The notes beneath the pieces were generated by a model that ran no database searches, had not been told where the DNA came from, and saw nothing but the letters and a program-made list of their open reading frames with translations. Below, in pieces: positions 1 through 13,348 of a DNA stretch of 64,000 nt (positions are counted from its first letter, which is position 1; each line of letters begins with the position of its first letter). The DNA lies in the NCBI RefSeq assembly GCF_041260155.1, contig NC_091944.1, forward strand, positions 14,981,772 through 15,045,771, read 5' to 3'. The position numbers and the translations under genes were made by a program. The stretch comes from Ptychodera flava. Taxonomy: Eukaryota > Hemichordata > Enteropneusta > Ptychoderidae.

Positions 1-207
1 TTTAATTTACAGGCGACTGCGTTATATACTGAAACACGTGAGCATTTTCAGTTCATATCTGGTTTTAAGCTATCATTTTCATTTGAACAAATTCCAAGCC
101 TACAGTTAATTCATCAACTTCTATAAATCATATTCGAAGTAGAAAATTGGTACATGCCAAGCGGTGAAGTATCAATAAAATCAATAAAATATTCTGTATA
201 TCATCAG

Positions 208-3200
208 GGATGCCTGGAAAGAATTCAAGAGGAGTTTCCCGCCGTGGAAAATTTGGTACTGAATGGAACTGAAGTGCCATGGAAGGACGTCACCTCTTTG
301 ACCAGACATATGCCAAAACTGAAAGAACTACATCTCTGCACAAATGGTAATAGCATACATAATGTAAGGAGGCATACACACACAACAGCAAACAGGGTGA
401 AAGTCAGGCTGTCTGACATGTCAACCAATAAATGGACAGGTTTGGTGGTATTTGAAGAATGTACACAGTAAAACTAGACAGATTTATGAGATTTATATAT
501 TTATTTCCAAAACATGTCCATCAAACAATATTCGCACAACATAGAAACATACAGAAGAATAAGCCTTATTCACCTTGACTTAGAGATCACTTTTTGTTTT
601 GGTTACACATTTTAAAATTCAGCGTAAGAATAGCATCTTATGAAGAAGAACTTATCTTCTAAAGTTCATGCTATTAGTTCCAAGAAACTGATCAGAATGG
701 GCAACCAAAACTATAACTAGACAAATCAGAGTGTGAGCAGGTGTACCTGCTTTTCAATTGATTTGATAGATATACTTGGCTATAGCTATAATGTTCAGTT
801 ATACCTGACAGGCCAGACACAAGTAGATGTCAAATGCTTAGAACAGCACAGGAACAGACTGAAATCAGTCACATACATGGACATTCATGATGTAGCTAGA
901 TATAGTTATGTGGCGAGATAGTAAACAAAGAGGAAAAGTGATAGGAAGAGTGGTAGACTGGTTGGTAGATAGATAGAGTGACAGATTACATGTAAGTGAT
1001 AAAAAAGTGATCAAGTGCAGTTAAAAAGGAGTGACAGTGAGAGTACAAGTGACAGGTATAGATTGATGGTGATTGTTAGGTTGATGACAGTGTTAGAGAT
1101 AAATTGGGGACTGTCAGTCTCATCAATCGATAGAATGAAATAGCCAGTCACAGAGACGGTTGGTAGTGGTTCACTAGATAAACAGATTATGTGTAGAGCT
1201 GCTATTATCATCATCAAAGAGAGAAACAAAAAATCTGACCGTGGTTTTTGCCTTTGTCTCTTTTGTAGGCTACACAGGAGTTGAACATAATAACCTAGAT
1301 GATCTGCTGTCAGCGTTGTCTTCAGTACAGTGTCTCAGACTGAACAATAATAATATCACAAGGTAGAGTAGTGTGGAGTTCTCCTTTTGTACAGGTGTAC
1401 CAGCGTTTTATGGATGATGCACCAAGACTATGCTTACTGACGATGACTGTGATCTACATGTACATGTACCCTCTGTGATTGTATGGTTCAAGAAATTTTA
1501 AGTCCTTTGTACGGTACATACCATCAAGACTAACCATACAATGGTCAAAAGTAAAAAAAATGAAATAAAAGTATAGAGTCAAACAGCCTGTATTCACATT
1601 TTAAATGTATCTTATATAACATGTCATTCTTTACTCTTCTTAATTCTTTGCGGTTTATCGGACAGTTGTTTCATTGCACCAAAGACTTCTACACTACAAC
1701 ACCTTGAAATGTTTGCCCTCCCCTCTCCCTCCCACTGCATTGGTAAGAGAGCATACACTGTCACATATGAAAACTCCAAACTTTGCCTGATTATTACAGG
1801 TGGGAGGCAGTTAGCAAGTTAGGAATTATGCCAGCCCTGAAAACTCTGATTCTGTCTGGAAATCCCTTGCAAAACGTGGAATGCCAGGAATATGTCAGTC
1901 TTGGAGAAGACGAACATGGCCATGGTGTTGAATGTAATGGTATTAATAGCAATGGTGACAGTGGTCACGATGTTGACGACCGCAGGGTGGAAAAGATAGC
2001 AGAGGAAGTTCAAGATTTCCTGGATTTTGTGGTAACCAGGGTTGTCAAGTTGAACTCGGTGTCGGATGAGGAACATTGGGAGGCCGAGCAGGAGAACTCG
2101 GAAAATCTGAACACTGAAGAATTCAGTGTGGCCATGCCAGTGAGGCTGAACATCGAAGGAGGAAGGGAGACAGTCAGATGTGATGAGAACAGAGCGGAGA
2201 CTTCCATGGATGATAGCGTGGATGGAGAGATCTGTCAGGAATCTGATGAAGGGGCGGAGAGTAGATCAGAAGGTGGGAACTCAGTGAAAGCATTTACAGC
2301 ATTGACAACACTGTGTGTGAGTGATACACATCTGTCGGATTGGTCTGCGTTTGAGGAATTTACAAAATTTCCCAAGTTGAACAATCTACGCATCAAGGTT
2401 AGTATTGGTAGTGTATAAGGTACAAACAACATCACATATGGGGTTCATCTGTGTGTTACCAAATGGTCATGAGTGGCATTTCTGCAAAACATCTCCGAAT
2501 CAGCAAGGTGATACAAGTACTGTATATTGAAATCATTCCATGCTGACTGTTCAGAACAACGTCCTTTACAGAACAACAGTCGAAAGCCTACCTGACAGAC
2601 ATCTTTCTCTGAACGTCTGTTGTACACAATACTCAGTTAAAAGTGCATTATTACCTCAACAGTACTGGTATTCTGAAACAAAAATGCTTCTACTTTTAAA
2701 TTGCAATGCTGGACCTCATTTTACGTAACATTTAGAAGATGATAAATTTAGCCCAACTGTTGCCATTCATTACAAATACCATTATGTCAACTTTATCATT
2801 TCAGTACAAAAGAGAGAACTTATGATTTGAAAAAATAATTTCATAGAAGAGAACTGTTGATTGAAAATATACATCATTGGCTCATTGAAGTTGTTGAATC
2901 AATTAAGGTAGTACGTGCCTCACAACTGAATGATTCAAACTTTTGCTCAAAGTCTCTTTAAGAAAACTTTAAAGCATTCTCTTTCAAATCAAGAATGAAA
3001 GTCAGGAGTCACCATGCCAGTTTTGGTACAAGAGAAACAAATTATCTAAAATTTACTGGTACTGTATAAGTGAAATTCAAATGGCCACCATCTGTTTGTT
3101 CGCTATGGAGAAAAATTTAATTTTGATTTCCACAAATATAAGACAGTGAATACTTTATTTACTCTGTAGTCTTTGAAATGAGTCCACAGAAACAGTAGAC

Positions 3201-6200
3201 CTGAAAAGCATTGTCAAAAAGTTTAGTCTCCGAATATCTATCCCGAGGCATTTTCTACCATAAGGGGATGGACCAATAGAAAGTGTTGTGAGATATCTGA
3301 TCAACAATGCAGAATTAAGTGCAAATCCTGAAGAGTCGCTATTTCAAGGTTCTAACTAACACAATATTTACAGTACCTAAATATCTGTAGTCAAAAGAAA
3401 TGGGAAAACAAAAATAATTTGACAAAACTGATCATGTGTCAGTGGTGAATAAAAGCAGTGGTCTAGATATTAGAGTAGTTATGGTTGTTTGTAGCCTTTC
3501 ATGGATCACTACTGATTCTGACTGATCATTTCTAATTCAAGTATTGCTGCAGCTTTCCGTCAGTTATGCTGGCAGCAAAATTCTATTTGATTTGCTAAAT
3601 CCTGCCCTTCAGTTAACTAGATTTGAGCGCTTAACTGAAATATTGTTGTCAAACTTGCAGGGAATAAAATTACACCAGGACTTAACCTCCGAAGAAAGGA
3701 GAAAACTTTTCCTGGCAAGGTAATTCTTTATTATTGATCTTTTGCCAAAAATTACCAGAAATTTCTTATTGTAGCCACTGCTTCTATAAGGAAACCTGTT
3801 TTACCTCCCCTTGGGGATAACTCTAAAAGCCAGATTGTTTCCCGAATTTCAATATGGTCAAGTCTCACCATGGTGTTTTTTTCTAACGAAAGTTTGATTC
3901 TGATACTTTCAAGCTATACCGATAGTGTTGATACCAGTATTTGCTGCTTTTTTTTGCTCTTCATGATTTGATACAAAAAACCCAAAAAACTTGTCAATCA
4001 TACTTTTGCACTATTAATTCTCAGTATTTCAATTGCTGCATGGGCTAGCACATCAGTCTTTTCTATTCATTCAGGCAGATAAAAACCTGAAATGCTTTGC
4101 ATCCAGCATGCTGCGGGTTAAAATCAGTAAATGCATCTGTTTATATGTGTGCCAGACTGTAACAGTGTAGATTGTTAACAGGTGTGCATGTACACTATGC
4201 AGTGTTCTCCCTGAATAAGGTAACAGGGGCGTGGCGCCCTCTTGTAAATTCCGAGCGCCCCCTTGCAAGAAATGAAAAAAAATATTTTTTTGAAAAATAA
4301 AACAATAAAATGTACGGGGAAAATTGTTGACAGTGATTTACAAGCAAAATGCGAGCGTGAGCGTCGATCCTGCAGACTGCAAACGCAATTCTCATCGATC
4401 TTGCAAATCTCGCGAGTTTGTGATGTCATCCGAGATCATAAGCCCATGTGCAACTCATCGAAGGCAGCCATATTTGCATGGCTCAGTCAGTAACGTTACG
4501 TTAGCCACGGTCCCTCCATAGGGACCGTGCATTAGGTAACCGACTTAGCTGAGTAAACATGTCAAGGAGCTGGAGGGTAACCAAGGACAGCAGAGTACAC
4601 TGAAGTTTTTATAGGAGGTTAGAATTTCGTTTGTGTATTCCTTCCAAAAGCAAAACAACCTAATTTTAGGCTCGGTCGGACTTGTATCAGGATGAGAACA
4701 CGTGAGTGTAATGGTGATAATTTTGCCATCGATGAATAAATGTATGTCTCTAAGACTCGCTATGTTTTCGTTTGTAATAAAAGTTATGGAACACTGTTTC
4801 AGATCTCTTTTCCTTTGAGTTTTTTGTACGAAAAAAATCTGAAAAAATACTCCCCAAGCCTGAGTGTTATGGTGATAATTTTGACATCGATGAATAAATG
4901 TATGTCTCTCGCTACGTTTTCGTTTTCAAAAAATGAAATCTTCATAATTGAAATCAGTGAACTGTAATAAAAGTTATGGTACACTGTCTCAGATCTCCTT
5001 TCCTTTGAGTTTTTTATACGAAAAAAATCTGAAAAAAATGCTCCCCAAGTGCCACCAAATAACACCATTTTAATTGCTGTTTTTCAAAAGCTCCAACGGC
5101 AGGAGGGGGGACACCCCCCCCCCTCCTGACCTCCCCCCGCGACCGCTGAGGCGGTCGCTTGTGGTGCTTCGCACCACGTCTTCACCCTCTTCCAAATAAT
5201 CCTGGGGAGAACACTGCTATGTATGTTTGTAGGTCCGTTATGTGTGCTTGTAGGTCGTATGTATTATTACTATAATGTGTAAATGTCATTAAACTGTGCC
5301 GCATCTCTTAACGATGTGGACATACATGTATGTGTGTCAGTTGTCATAAAGTATGATTTTCATTTAATCTTCTTATTGCTGTGATTACATGCATAAGTAC
5401 CATAAATGCATATATCATTGAGTTGCCCATGAAATGGCTGTATATTTGCTTGAAATTAGCCACAGCAGATTGCAGGTTTCCCCAGTATAAATTTAAACAA
5501 CTGAACCAGATGGCTCTCCCTGATGTCATGTCCTCTTTAAGGAGTCATTGAGGTCAACCACCCTCATTTTGATTTGAAACACATTTTTTTCTCATTCATC
5601 TTTTTGCATGTGTGAAATAAAACGGTCATCTAGATCAACTGCCCTCATTTTTGATATGAAATTATAGGGTTGCCTGGTAGGTCTTTTATATGGAATAAAA
5701 CGGTCATTGAGATGAATGAACCACTTTCGTTTCCTGGTATATCTCTCACGCATATCGAATGAAAGGGGTCATCTAGATTAACTGTCCTCATTTTGATATG
5801 AAGCCATTTAGATCAACCATTCTCACTTTAATTTAAAAGCCATGGAGTATATCTTTTCTGTCTTTTTTTATTTTGTCATCATTTGATAAATGTATTGAGG
5901 TCAACTACCTACCTTTTAGTTTGACGTTCCAAAGTCATGCAAACGGTCTCACGTTTTATTTCACAGCTTACCTCACATCACAGTACTCAACGGCAGCGAA
6001 GTGTCACCCAATGAAAGAGAGAAAGCAGAGACTCACTTTGTCAGATATTTTGCAGACAAGGATAAGCCGCCTCAGAGGTACCACGACCTGGTCAAAAAAT
6101 ATGGTATGATGGTCTATCTATACCTGTATACAGCTGCTGGCTTTTGTCCAAAAAAGTGGTTTTGGCATTCATGGTGACAGTTTATCAAAATTTGATAGCC

Positions 6201-7681
6201 AAGTCAGCAATGTGTGAGATTATGATATACAGTGTTCTTTACCTTGTCACAAAAACTTTTTACATAAGTTTTAATTCTTTTATCACAACAATAATTAATT
6301 TTTTTTTTATAAATTTTACCAGGAAGAATTATGATGTAGCATTTTTTTGCCCCCAACATAAAATATAAAAAACATTGGCACAATTTATTTGGATCACATT
6401 TTACTAGGGTTTTCATAGGGGCCTCCAACTAATGTGCCTAAACCCTAGCAACTCTCTAAGCTACTAGTGATCAATGCAAAACATGGTCAGTGTTTTCCAC
6501 CGCAAAACATTTTATCTTCTCATCTTCAGTCTTTCCGGGAAGGTAATAGTGCATGGATGTCTGAACTTTTTCAAGCACAGTTGCCCTTAGTTGACCCAAT
6601 GTATCAATCAACATTTCTTACTTCACAAACACAGACAGATACCATAGAAATATCAACTCCCGTTTTGTGCTGTAGGTAATTTGAAACCAATTTACAAAGT
6701 TGACCTGGGTCATTCCTTGAAGAAGGAAGCTGATGTAACGTTTCTGTATCAGGGAAGACCTTTGCAAAAAGCCACCATTAAAGTCTTGGAGAGTATTGGA
6801 AAACTTAAGTTGTATTGCTCCAATCTGGTTCACCAACCTATCAGGTAGGTCACTGATATTTTCATGGCTTACTGATATTGATGAAAATGATGTGAGCGCT
6901 TAAGTAAACCAATGATAACATTTTTTACTCCAAAAGTTTGTTTTAAGTCCTCTTTGATGAAAACAATACTGTTCGCTTTTATTGAGTCAAGTTCTGCACA
7001 TTATAAAAGTATTTACCAATTTGAAACTACCATGGATTTTCAAATTTTAAAGTCTAAGGTAACTGATTTCACATGTTGTGGCTTCTCTCGGTGTTTTTCC
7101 TGAAGCAGTTTCTAGAGAAACGCAGTGGATACATTTTGTCCATATTTAGATTATCTTGCTCCTTCAAACAAATTTGAAATAGGGCTTTTAAAACATATGA
7201 CAGGAATTAGGATGCTTCTCATTCAGGGAGAGGTGAAAGACAGTGACACAGAAAGAAGAACAGTGCAAACAGATGGTACCATACCTTCCAGTACAAATTC
7301 CGTGACACAATTTGTGTGTCACAAACACAAGGCACTTTGATTTGTTACAGAAAGGGAAACTTTATGTAGTATAAAATCTCTCTGGAAAAAATAGTATCAT
7401 TAAACACTTACATTTTGTTGGGTGATTTGGCAATTTCGTTGCCAGTTACAATGTTTCTTACCATAGTATATAAAACCATAGACTTTTTCGACCGAATGTT
7501 TTTGAAACTTTTTCTTTGTTTTTCACATTTCTCCAGGAAAATCAGAATCTATCACATGTCCAAATCCATGCTGGAAGATGACGGCCGACCAATTTTCCAG
7601 GAGCTGTTCCTGGAATCCCTCCCAATGAGCCGCTTCGATATCGTCGATGGTGATGAGATACACATAGAAAGAGTCCTATGA
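208..7681 (+). CDS. TBCEL: Tubulin-specific chaperone cofactor E-like protein (3' seven exons, 5' part outside window)
   Basis: Seven exons splice in frame: 208-346, 1269-1362, 1800-2397, 3661-3719, 5967-6103, 6676-6844 and 7537-7681 (TGA at 7679-7681), 447 codons including the stop, each intron GT-AG. The product matches TBCEL: leucine-rich repeat stretches (LVLNGTEVPWKDV, QCLRLNNNNITR, LKTLILSGNPL), then FPKLNNLRIK, TSEERRKLFLA, LNGSEVSPNEREKAE and RYHDLVKKYG, then a ubiquitin-like C-terminus ending DGDEIHIERVL. TBCEL family proteins have LRR and Ubl parts but lack the CAP-Gly domain of TBCE and are known to destabilise tubulin. The Pro-Asn-Glu-Arg block followed by the RYHxLxxKYG block fits TBCEL better than TBCE. 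Exon 1800-2397 carries an insertion of about 130 residues, rich in Asp, Glu, Ser and Asn, between two LRRs, which human TBCEL lacks. The first half of the protein should lie upstream of the window. Confidence 0.9.
347..1268 (+). other. TBCEL intron
   Basis: No gene seen. From about 940 to 1210 there is a weak purine-rich run of gtgacag- and gatag-like words that opens short spurious frames on both strands. The acceptor is ttttgtag at 1261-1268. Confidence 0.6.
1363..1799 (+). other. TBCEL intron
   Basis: AT-rich intron between the donor gtagag at 1363 and the acceptor attacag ending at 1799. Nothing else recognisable. Confidence 0.6.
2398..3660 (+). other. TBCEL intron with a dispersed repeat
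   Basis: Donor gttagt at 2398, acceptor cttgcag ending at 3660. It contains one copy of the dispersed repeat described at 2906-3250; the rest is unremarkable. Confidence 0.6.
2906..3250 (+). repeat. Dispersed inverted-ended repeat, copy A
   Basis: Starts with aaggtagtacgtgcct and continues with words such as ttctctttcaaatcaagaat, ttggtacaagagaaacaaat and aatgagtcc. The same words recur at 28390-28680 and 42727-42960. They also appear at 14373-14700, where the other end faces out and begins with the same aaggtagtac. The family therefore looks like a MITE with aaggtagtac at both ends. Class unknown; boundaries approximate. Confidence 0.55.
4200..5216. mobile_element. hAT-like non-autonomous DNA transposon, about 1.0 kb
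   Basis: Terminal inverted repeats begin CAGTGTTCTCCC at 4200 and end with its complement GGGAGAACACTG at 5216. The element is flanked on both sides by the direct repeat CTATG (4195-4199 and 5217-5221). CAGTG ends are typical of hAT elements; a 5-bp rather than 8-bp target duplication is less usual. There is no transposase. Inside is a direct duplication (about 4687-4855 and 4860-5048, both with ggtgataatttt, gatgaataaatgtatgtctc and tttcctttgagtttttt), hairpins at 5139-5158 and 5161-5177, a G/C homopolymer tract at 5103-5138, and a small palindrome at 4508-4528. Confidence 0.7.
5535..5850 (+). repeat. Degenerate tandem repeat, unit about 60-70 bp
   Basis: Four to five imperfect copies of a unit with the words ggtcatctagatcaact, ccctcattttgatatgaa and aataaaacggtcat. 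It is old and diverged, and lies within the TBCEL intron. Confidence 0.5.
6104..6675 (+). other. TBCEL intron
   Basis: Donor gtatga, acceptor gctgtag. AT-rich; no further feature seen. Confidence 0.55.
6845..7536 (+). other. TBCEL intron
   Basis: Donor gtaggt, acceptor ttctccag. No further feature seen. Confidence 0.55.
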
Positions 7682-10600
7682 AACTTATCAGTGCTGACCA
7701 CCTGTGGATTACACAGTCACAGTGAACGTGTATTTGTTCAACCTGCTATGAAAAGTCACTTCTGTTGATGTCTGACATTGATATATTTCCCAATCAGCCA
7801 CATGAAATAATTTCTATTTCTATAAGCTGCAAGGGAAATAGGAAAGTACAAGAACCTGCAGACAAGGTTGAATCCGGCAGTGCTTTTGCTGGCAACCTAG
7901 AAGCTTGACTATTAAGTCACTTTCAAGTCTTTCCAAGTTTGGTAATGCCGTAAAAGTCCAAAATGTACATATTTAAGAGTGTATGTGTTTCACAGCAAAA
8001 TTTTAAGTCACAAAAAGACATGTCAGTGTTCACTTTGATCGCTACTCTTTCTGAGTGTGTTAACATGTTTATTTGACATATGTCAGCTGTTGGTTCCTCA
8101 TAGACAACAAGACAGGCAGCTTTTAGTTTTCAGGAATTTGACTCAAGCTGTTGAGATTAACTCATGAATGACACATTTTTACAAGGTGTGATTATATCTG
8201 AACCTGGGTGAACAGACTGACAGACAAGTTTAATATGGCTAGAGGGCGCTGTCCATGGTTCCTTTCTACAAAATTGTTTAACAATAATAGTGCAGTGTGT
8301 CTTTATTACCAGTACCATGGTTGAAAAGGCTATTGTTTTGAATGTTTCAGATGTGTGCTGTTTAATGTTGTATCCTATGCATTAATTTTTTACCATACAT
8401 AGTCGTCATATTTAAGAATAATTTGTATTGGTTAATGTAGCTGCTGTCAGCCAATCAGACAGGGTTTTACATTGTGGCATGCTGTTGAGCATTCATACGT
8501 CTACTGGCAGATGACTCTGTGATACTGTTTGTGTTATTGTATAAAGTGTTTAAGTAAGCAGGGAACATATTTAATGCACCAAAGAATCCAGGGTTTACAA
8601 ACTTCGCACATACTCATTTCATTTGCATATACCCATGCTTTATTTCTGTCTTTAAAACCGAGGTCAGTCGTGCTGTTTAAGCAAAACTCTATAAACCTGG
8701 TATGCTGATGAGTACTACGCCCTCTAGTGTTTGGTTCTGCCTACACAGTAGTCTGAAAGTAAAAATGATATTTCATTTACCCATTTCCGTTCTGTAAATA
8801 TTATGCATAAATACTATGAATACTTTTTGTTTTCAATTATTTACATTTTTTACTTGTTTTATGCATTAATTAAAAAATCTGAATTCTGTTCTTTGTACCC
8901 CTCTGTCATGGAGACAAAGAGTTCAGAAAACATCAAATGTCAATTAGTACAAAGTCTCTCACAAGTACAATCTTTCATGGAACAAATAATTTTCTAGCTG
9001 GTGTGTATGGTATACACACCAGTATGTATCTGTACAGATAAGGTAGCCTTGATTGTGTGTGTAGCTTTGGTAATTTATGCTGTCAACAGTGGAAACAACA
9101 GAGAAGAATGGGACCAAACCAAATACTTTTGCTGTTTGTTTGTACAAGTATGTAGAACAAACTGATAAAGACAAACCAGTTGATAGCTTTAGCATTTGTA
9201 GCATTGTTTCTTGATAATTGGTGTTCAGAAAAACTGCTACAGCTCAGATATACATGGATGTTCTAATATTTTAAGTTTTAATTTTATTCCATTGACATCA
9301 CAACCTTAGTTTCAGAATACCATGACTGAATTGGCATTACCTAGGGAGTCATGATGTCTACATGACTAAATTGGCACCAGCTAGGGGATCATGAAGTTCA
9401 TTACTGAAGTGGTGTCACTGAATTGATAGTCCAGCTGCTATTGTGATATTATCAGTTATCTTGTATCAGAACAGTAAAGCATTATTTTGGTGAACAGTTA
9501 CTGGTACATGCACTTGACCATATCACTGGAACTTTCTATCTCAAAGCCAAGGCCATTTCAGTTGTAGGTCTGTACCATAACATCATGCAAATCATGTTGC
9601 CTTAATTTGCCAGGATGCTATCGCAAAGTGGACAAGAAATTCCCTCCACTCAATAATGTTTACCAGGTAAATACACATACCTGGTAAATAGCCATGGTAT
9701 GCCATGGCCATACAGTAGTAATATTTGTCCATATTATAGCAGTCTGGTGACATATCAAGATTGCTGTCGTAGAACATCTGAAAATATGAATATTTGTAAT
9801 GAGATCTCAGATATCCCGTTGCTAGTTTTATCATGTAGTGGATGAAAATCTCCATGTTGCGATTAGCAGGTGTAATCATACTGCTGAGCAAATGAAAATT
9901 CTAATGACTGTCTATGGCACTTTTTAAACATGGACATTTAAGGTTGATATATCTCAGTGTTTGTGCAACGTGGAAAGGGTTGACAGTATAATAGTCACTT
10001 GTCATCTTGACATAGCCAGACTAATTAATCAGATATAGATAAATATTCTCGTTCCAAAATGATAATCCATAATTAATGGTTTGCTGTATGAAGATACATT
10101 ATGGTCCAAAAATTTGACAGTGGCTTGAAATTTACAGCAGAAATGTCTTTTCCAAGTTTGCTAGAATGACATTTTTACAAACAAAATTTTTTTTGTTCTT
10201 TATATGAATGAGTATGTAGTATTTACACATTTCATGATGGTCCAAAATGCAGTTTTCAAAGTCTTTAGTTCCGTCTACTGGTATGTTTTATTATGAGTTG
10301 ACTACAGAGAAACGGAAAACCAATGCACTGCAAAAGTCTGCAATTATGAATGCAAGGGTAGTTATAACTTTTTGTCCATTTTATCAAGTCTTTTCTGTAA
10401 AATAAAGCCATTGTATTGGAGGTGCCAATAAAACACCCACCCCAATATCTCACCATTCTATATATGCAAAGTAGAACTAATGAATTTCAATTTACGGCAA
10501 ATTTCAGAGTTGATTTGACAATGAGTACATGTTGATACCTCATAAGTTGCTTCATTGCACAGCCCAGGTAGATTGTACGAGACACAAATATGATCAATTT

Positions 10601-12794
10601 AAATATAGTACATATATTGCATATGTATATTTGTCTAAATGTGATTTCAGCACTGAGTGTTGCCAATAATCAGGTGGGCATTTAAAAAGGGGAGTGGACG
10701 CTCTGTCCTAACACCTTCAAAGTGTTTTAATTTGTCCTTTAAGATCTGCTGCTGTGAGGTAATGTTTGAGGCATTTTCAAGACACGTTCCAATTTTAAAT
10801 TCAAAGCTCTTAGAATATAACATGTATTATTGATTTGGATAAGATGTTCACATATCCCATTACTAAATTTATCCTCAAATTTTGCTGTAATTCACCAATG
10901 AAACTTGTATGGCATTTTAGTAATCAGGCATTACAACAAGAAACTGAATTTTTGTCTTGGAAAAATTGTCAAGTGTGAACCACTATCAAGATAATCAGTA
11001 TGAAGGTTGACATGAATTTACTCTGGTCAACCAGCTGCTGTGATATTTTGTTATATTTTATATGACATGTATATTAAAAGTCAAATTTACTGTTCTTCAG
11101 TGAAATTTACATCAATACTTCTTCAGCAAGAAACCTTTGTCATGAAGGGGGCCTTTTCTTATCACGATGATTGTGGCTCAATCTGTATCATGCACAGAAT
11201 ATCCAAGCTACAAGAGCCTACTTGTGATCAGACTTACAAAACGTTATCAGGGAACTTGGATAGCAACTTTAAAGGATACTCGGCAAACTGATATCTGAAC
11301 TGAAACAAAAGTTTGCAGAACATAAATGTTGGCAGACTGCCACAATGTCCCTGTGTGAACAGAAATAACAAGGGCGCCCTCACATGACAACTTTTTTAGC
11401 CCAGTGAGGACAAAATGGACATATTTTCACACAGAATCCCTCCAAATATGAACGAAGGACCATATACAAAATCACACAAAAATTTGTAATTCATAATGTT
11501 AATTGAAATTGTAGAAAATTTCACAATGTTGATGATATTGGAAACGTATAAAGAGATGAAAACCAGAATATCAGATGATGATATTGTATATTTTTAAGAA
11601 ATATCAACTACTATAATGTAAATTTTTAGCATAGACGTGTTACGGATTGTACAGGGCATACATGTACTTGCTTATCTGTTCAAGATATCATACACTGAAA
11701 TTGTTTACTGTCTTCATGTACTGCAGTGTTATGTGGCATTCCATAATTAAAAATAAACATCACCCATCGTAAGTAGTGCAGATTTTTGTACCTGTGTACT
11801 TTCTTAAGCATCCTTGGGGTTCTATGTTGTCATCATAGTCTCCAAATTGTGCTTATGTGTCCATGCAGCATGCATGATATGCCAGAACTTTTTGTGCTGT
11901 TCGAAAAATATTGGGCAATTTGTCACTGTAGTACCAAGCTTTGCACAGTGACTGGTGATTTTTATTCTCAATTTGGCAAAAGAATGGTTGAAAGTTTCAC
12001 TGAGGAAAGTTTCACCAAAAGTTTGAATCTTTCACTTTCGAGGTGCATACTACCGGTATCTTAAAATCAAGGTGGTAAATGGTAAAGGACTGAGACAATA
12101 TGCATTACTCTTCGTATCCTTTATGGAATTAAGAATTCCTACAGCAATCACTAGTTATTCTTAGGTGATCAGATCATTGACAATGTAGGATTTCATGCAA
12201 AAAAAGTTGAAAATAACTAATTGAACTACCTTTCCTGGCAACAATGCTCTACAAAAAATGATTTATCAAATACGTCGAATTCTTATGTGATGACAAAATA
12301 CGGGAAAGTGCCTTTGAACCCTCAACAGAAGTTGTCAAGCATAGAGAAAAGAGTGGTACAAGGTTGATAAAAGTTATCACTGATGGTTATGTGTGTTGTG
12401 TGATCATGGCTATTAGAATGCATTGCATTGCATTGAAGTGTAAGAAGTATGAAGTGAAAACCTGAGAAAATCACAGCTTGCACATTAAAACGTGACAACC
12501 TTCATCTCTTACATAACTGGATCTTATTCCGGTTTGTACGCCGAGTATTACGCACGAAAGACCAGTTTGACTCAGATCTAAAGCTTGCTTCATTGCTGTT
12601 GACAGAAGACAACTTTTATTTTACAGCCTGTTTTGGAATATTGGCAAGGACACTGTTTAATGCTCACAGTTTACAACTGAAAGATCAAAAGTGAATATTC
12701 CATGTTGTTGAAGTTCAAACTCTCGGCCATAAGTTCTGTTGTCATTGGCTATCTCATCAGACCAATGCCATGTCAGAGTATTCTGATCATATGC
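7682..12794 (+). other. TBCEL 3' UTR and intergenic DNA
   Basis: About 5 kb with no convincing coding region; the short frames here lack homology I recognise. It should hold the TBCEL 3' UTR and polyadenylation site. ATTAAA at 8869-8874 is one candidate signal, but none is decisive. A small hairpin sits near 9670-9710 (taccaggtaaat... catacctggta). The right end must also hold the 3' end of SNRNP25, which converges on TBCEL. Confidence 0.5.
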
Positions 12795-12800
12795 TTTATT
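12795..12800 (-). promoter_or_regulatory. Candidate polyadenylation signal of SNRNP25
   Basis: AATAAA on the minus strand, about 295 bases downstream of the SNRNP25 stop codon. Position and sequence fit; there is no transcript evidence. Confidence 0.45.
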
Positions 12801-13093
12801 TTTTGAAGTTCACAAGTTCAGGTTCACAACGATGGTCTACGTGAGCCCAGGATAGTACACCCTCTCACCCCTGTTTCCATCATAATAGTCTTTCCATTCT
12901 GTTGAAAACGATGAGGTCGCAACACACTCTGGTAGAGAAAGGGTGGAAAATATTGCAGTTGATATTCATCACCACAATCATTCCCTCTTTTGGATGTTTC
13001 CCATTTAGCAAATAGCTGAGACATAAAACTAGTATATACACTGGAAAATTCTCCATCAAAGTTTCAGACAAGTACATCTGTTTCCCTGAACTG

Positions 13094-13314
13094 CTACCTT
13101 CGTTTGTAACGCTTCACAAATGTCACCTCATCTCTGTTCCTGATACCATAGCTGTGGAGGAAAGAAATACAAATCACTATTCTTGTGTTTTCAGAAGGTG
13201 GTAGGTCATCTGAAAAACAGGGCCAATGGCAAAGCTACTTATAGACATGGTTTGGAAGATGTACATAGCATAACGCCAGATATGGTGAGTGCAGAGGTCC
13301 TTTAACAATATTCT

Positions 13315-13348
<34 letters not shown>

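Larger units (their letters stand above)
3720..5966 (+). other. TBCEL intron with transposon and tandem repeat
   Basis: Large intron between the exon ending 3719 and the exon starting 5967. It contains the hAT-like element at 4200-5216 and the degenerate tandem repeat at 5535-5850. Between them and before 4200 nothing else is recognisable. Confidence 0.6.

Noticed and set aside
208-7681. TBCE instead of TBCEL
   Set aside because: The NEREKAE and RYHDLVKKYG segments and the Ubl end fit TBCEL; no CAP-Gly domain is visible, though the 5' part is outside the window.
11786-12064. 92-codon plus frame between TBCEL and SNRNP25
   Set aside because: Cys-rich but without any recognisable domain, splice sites or conserved copy.
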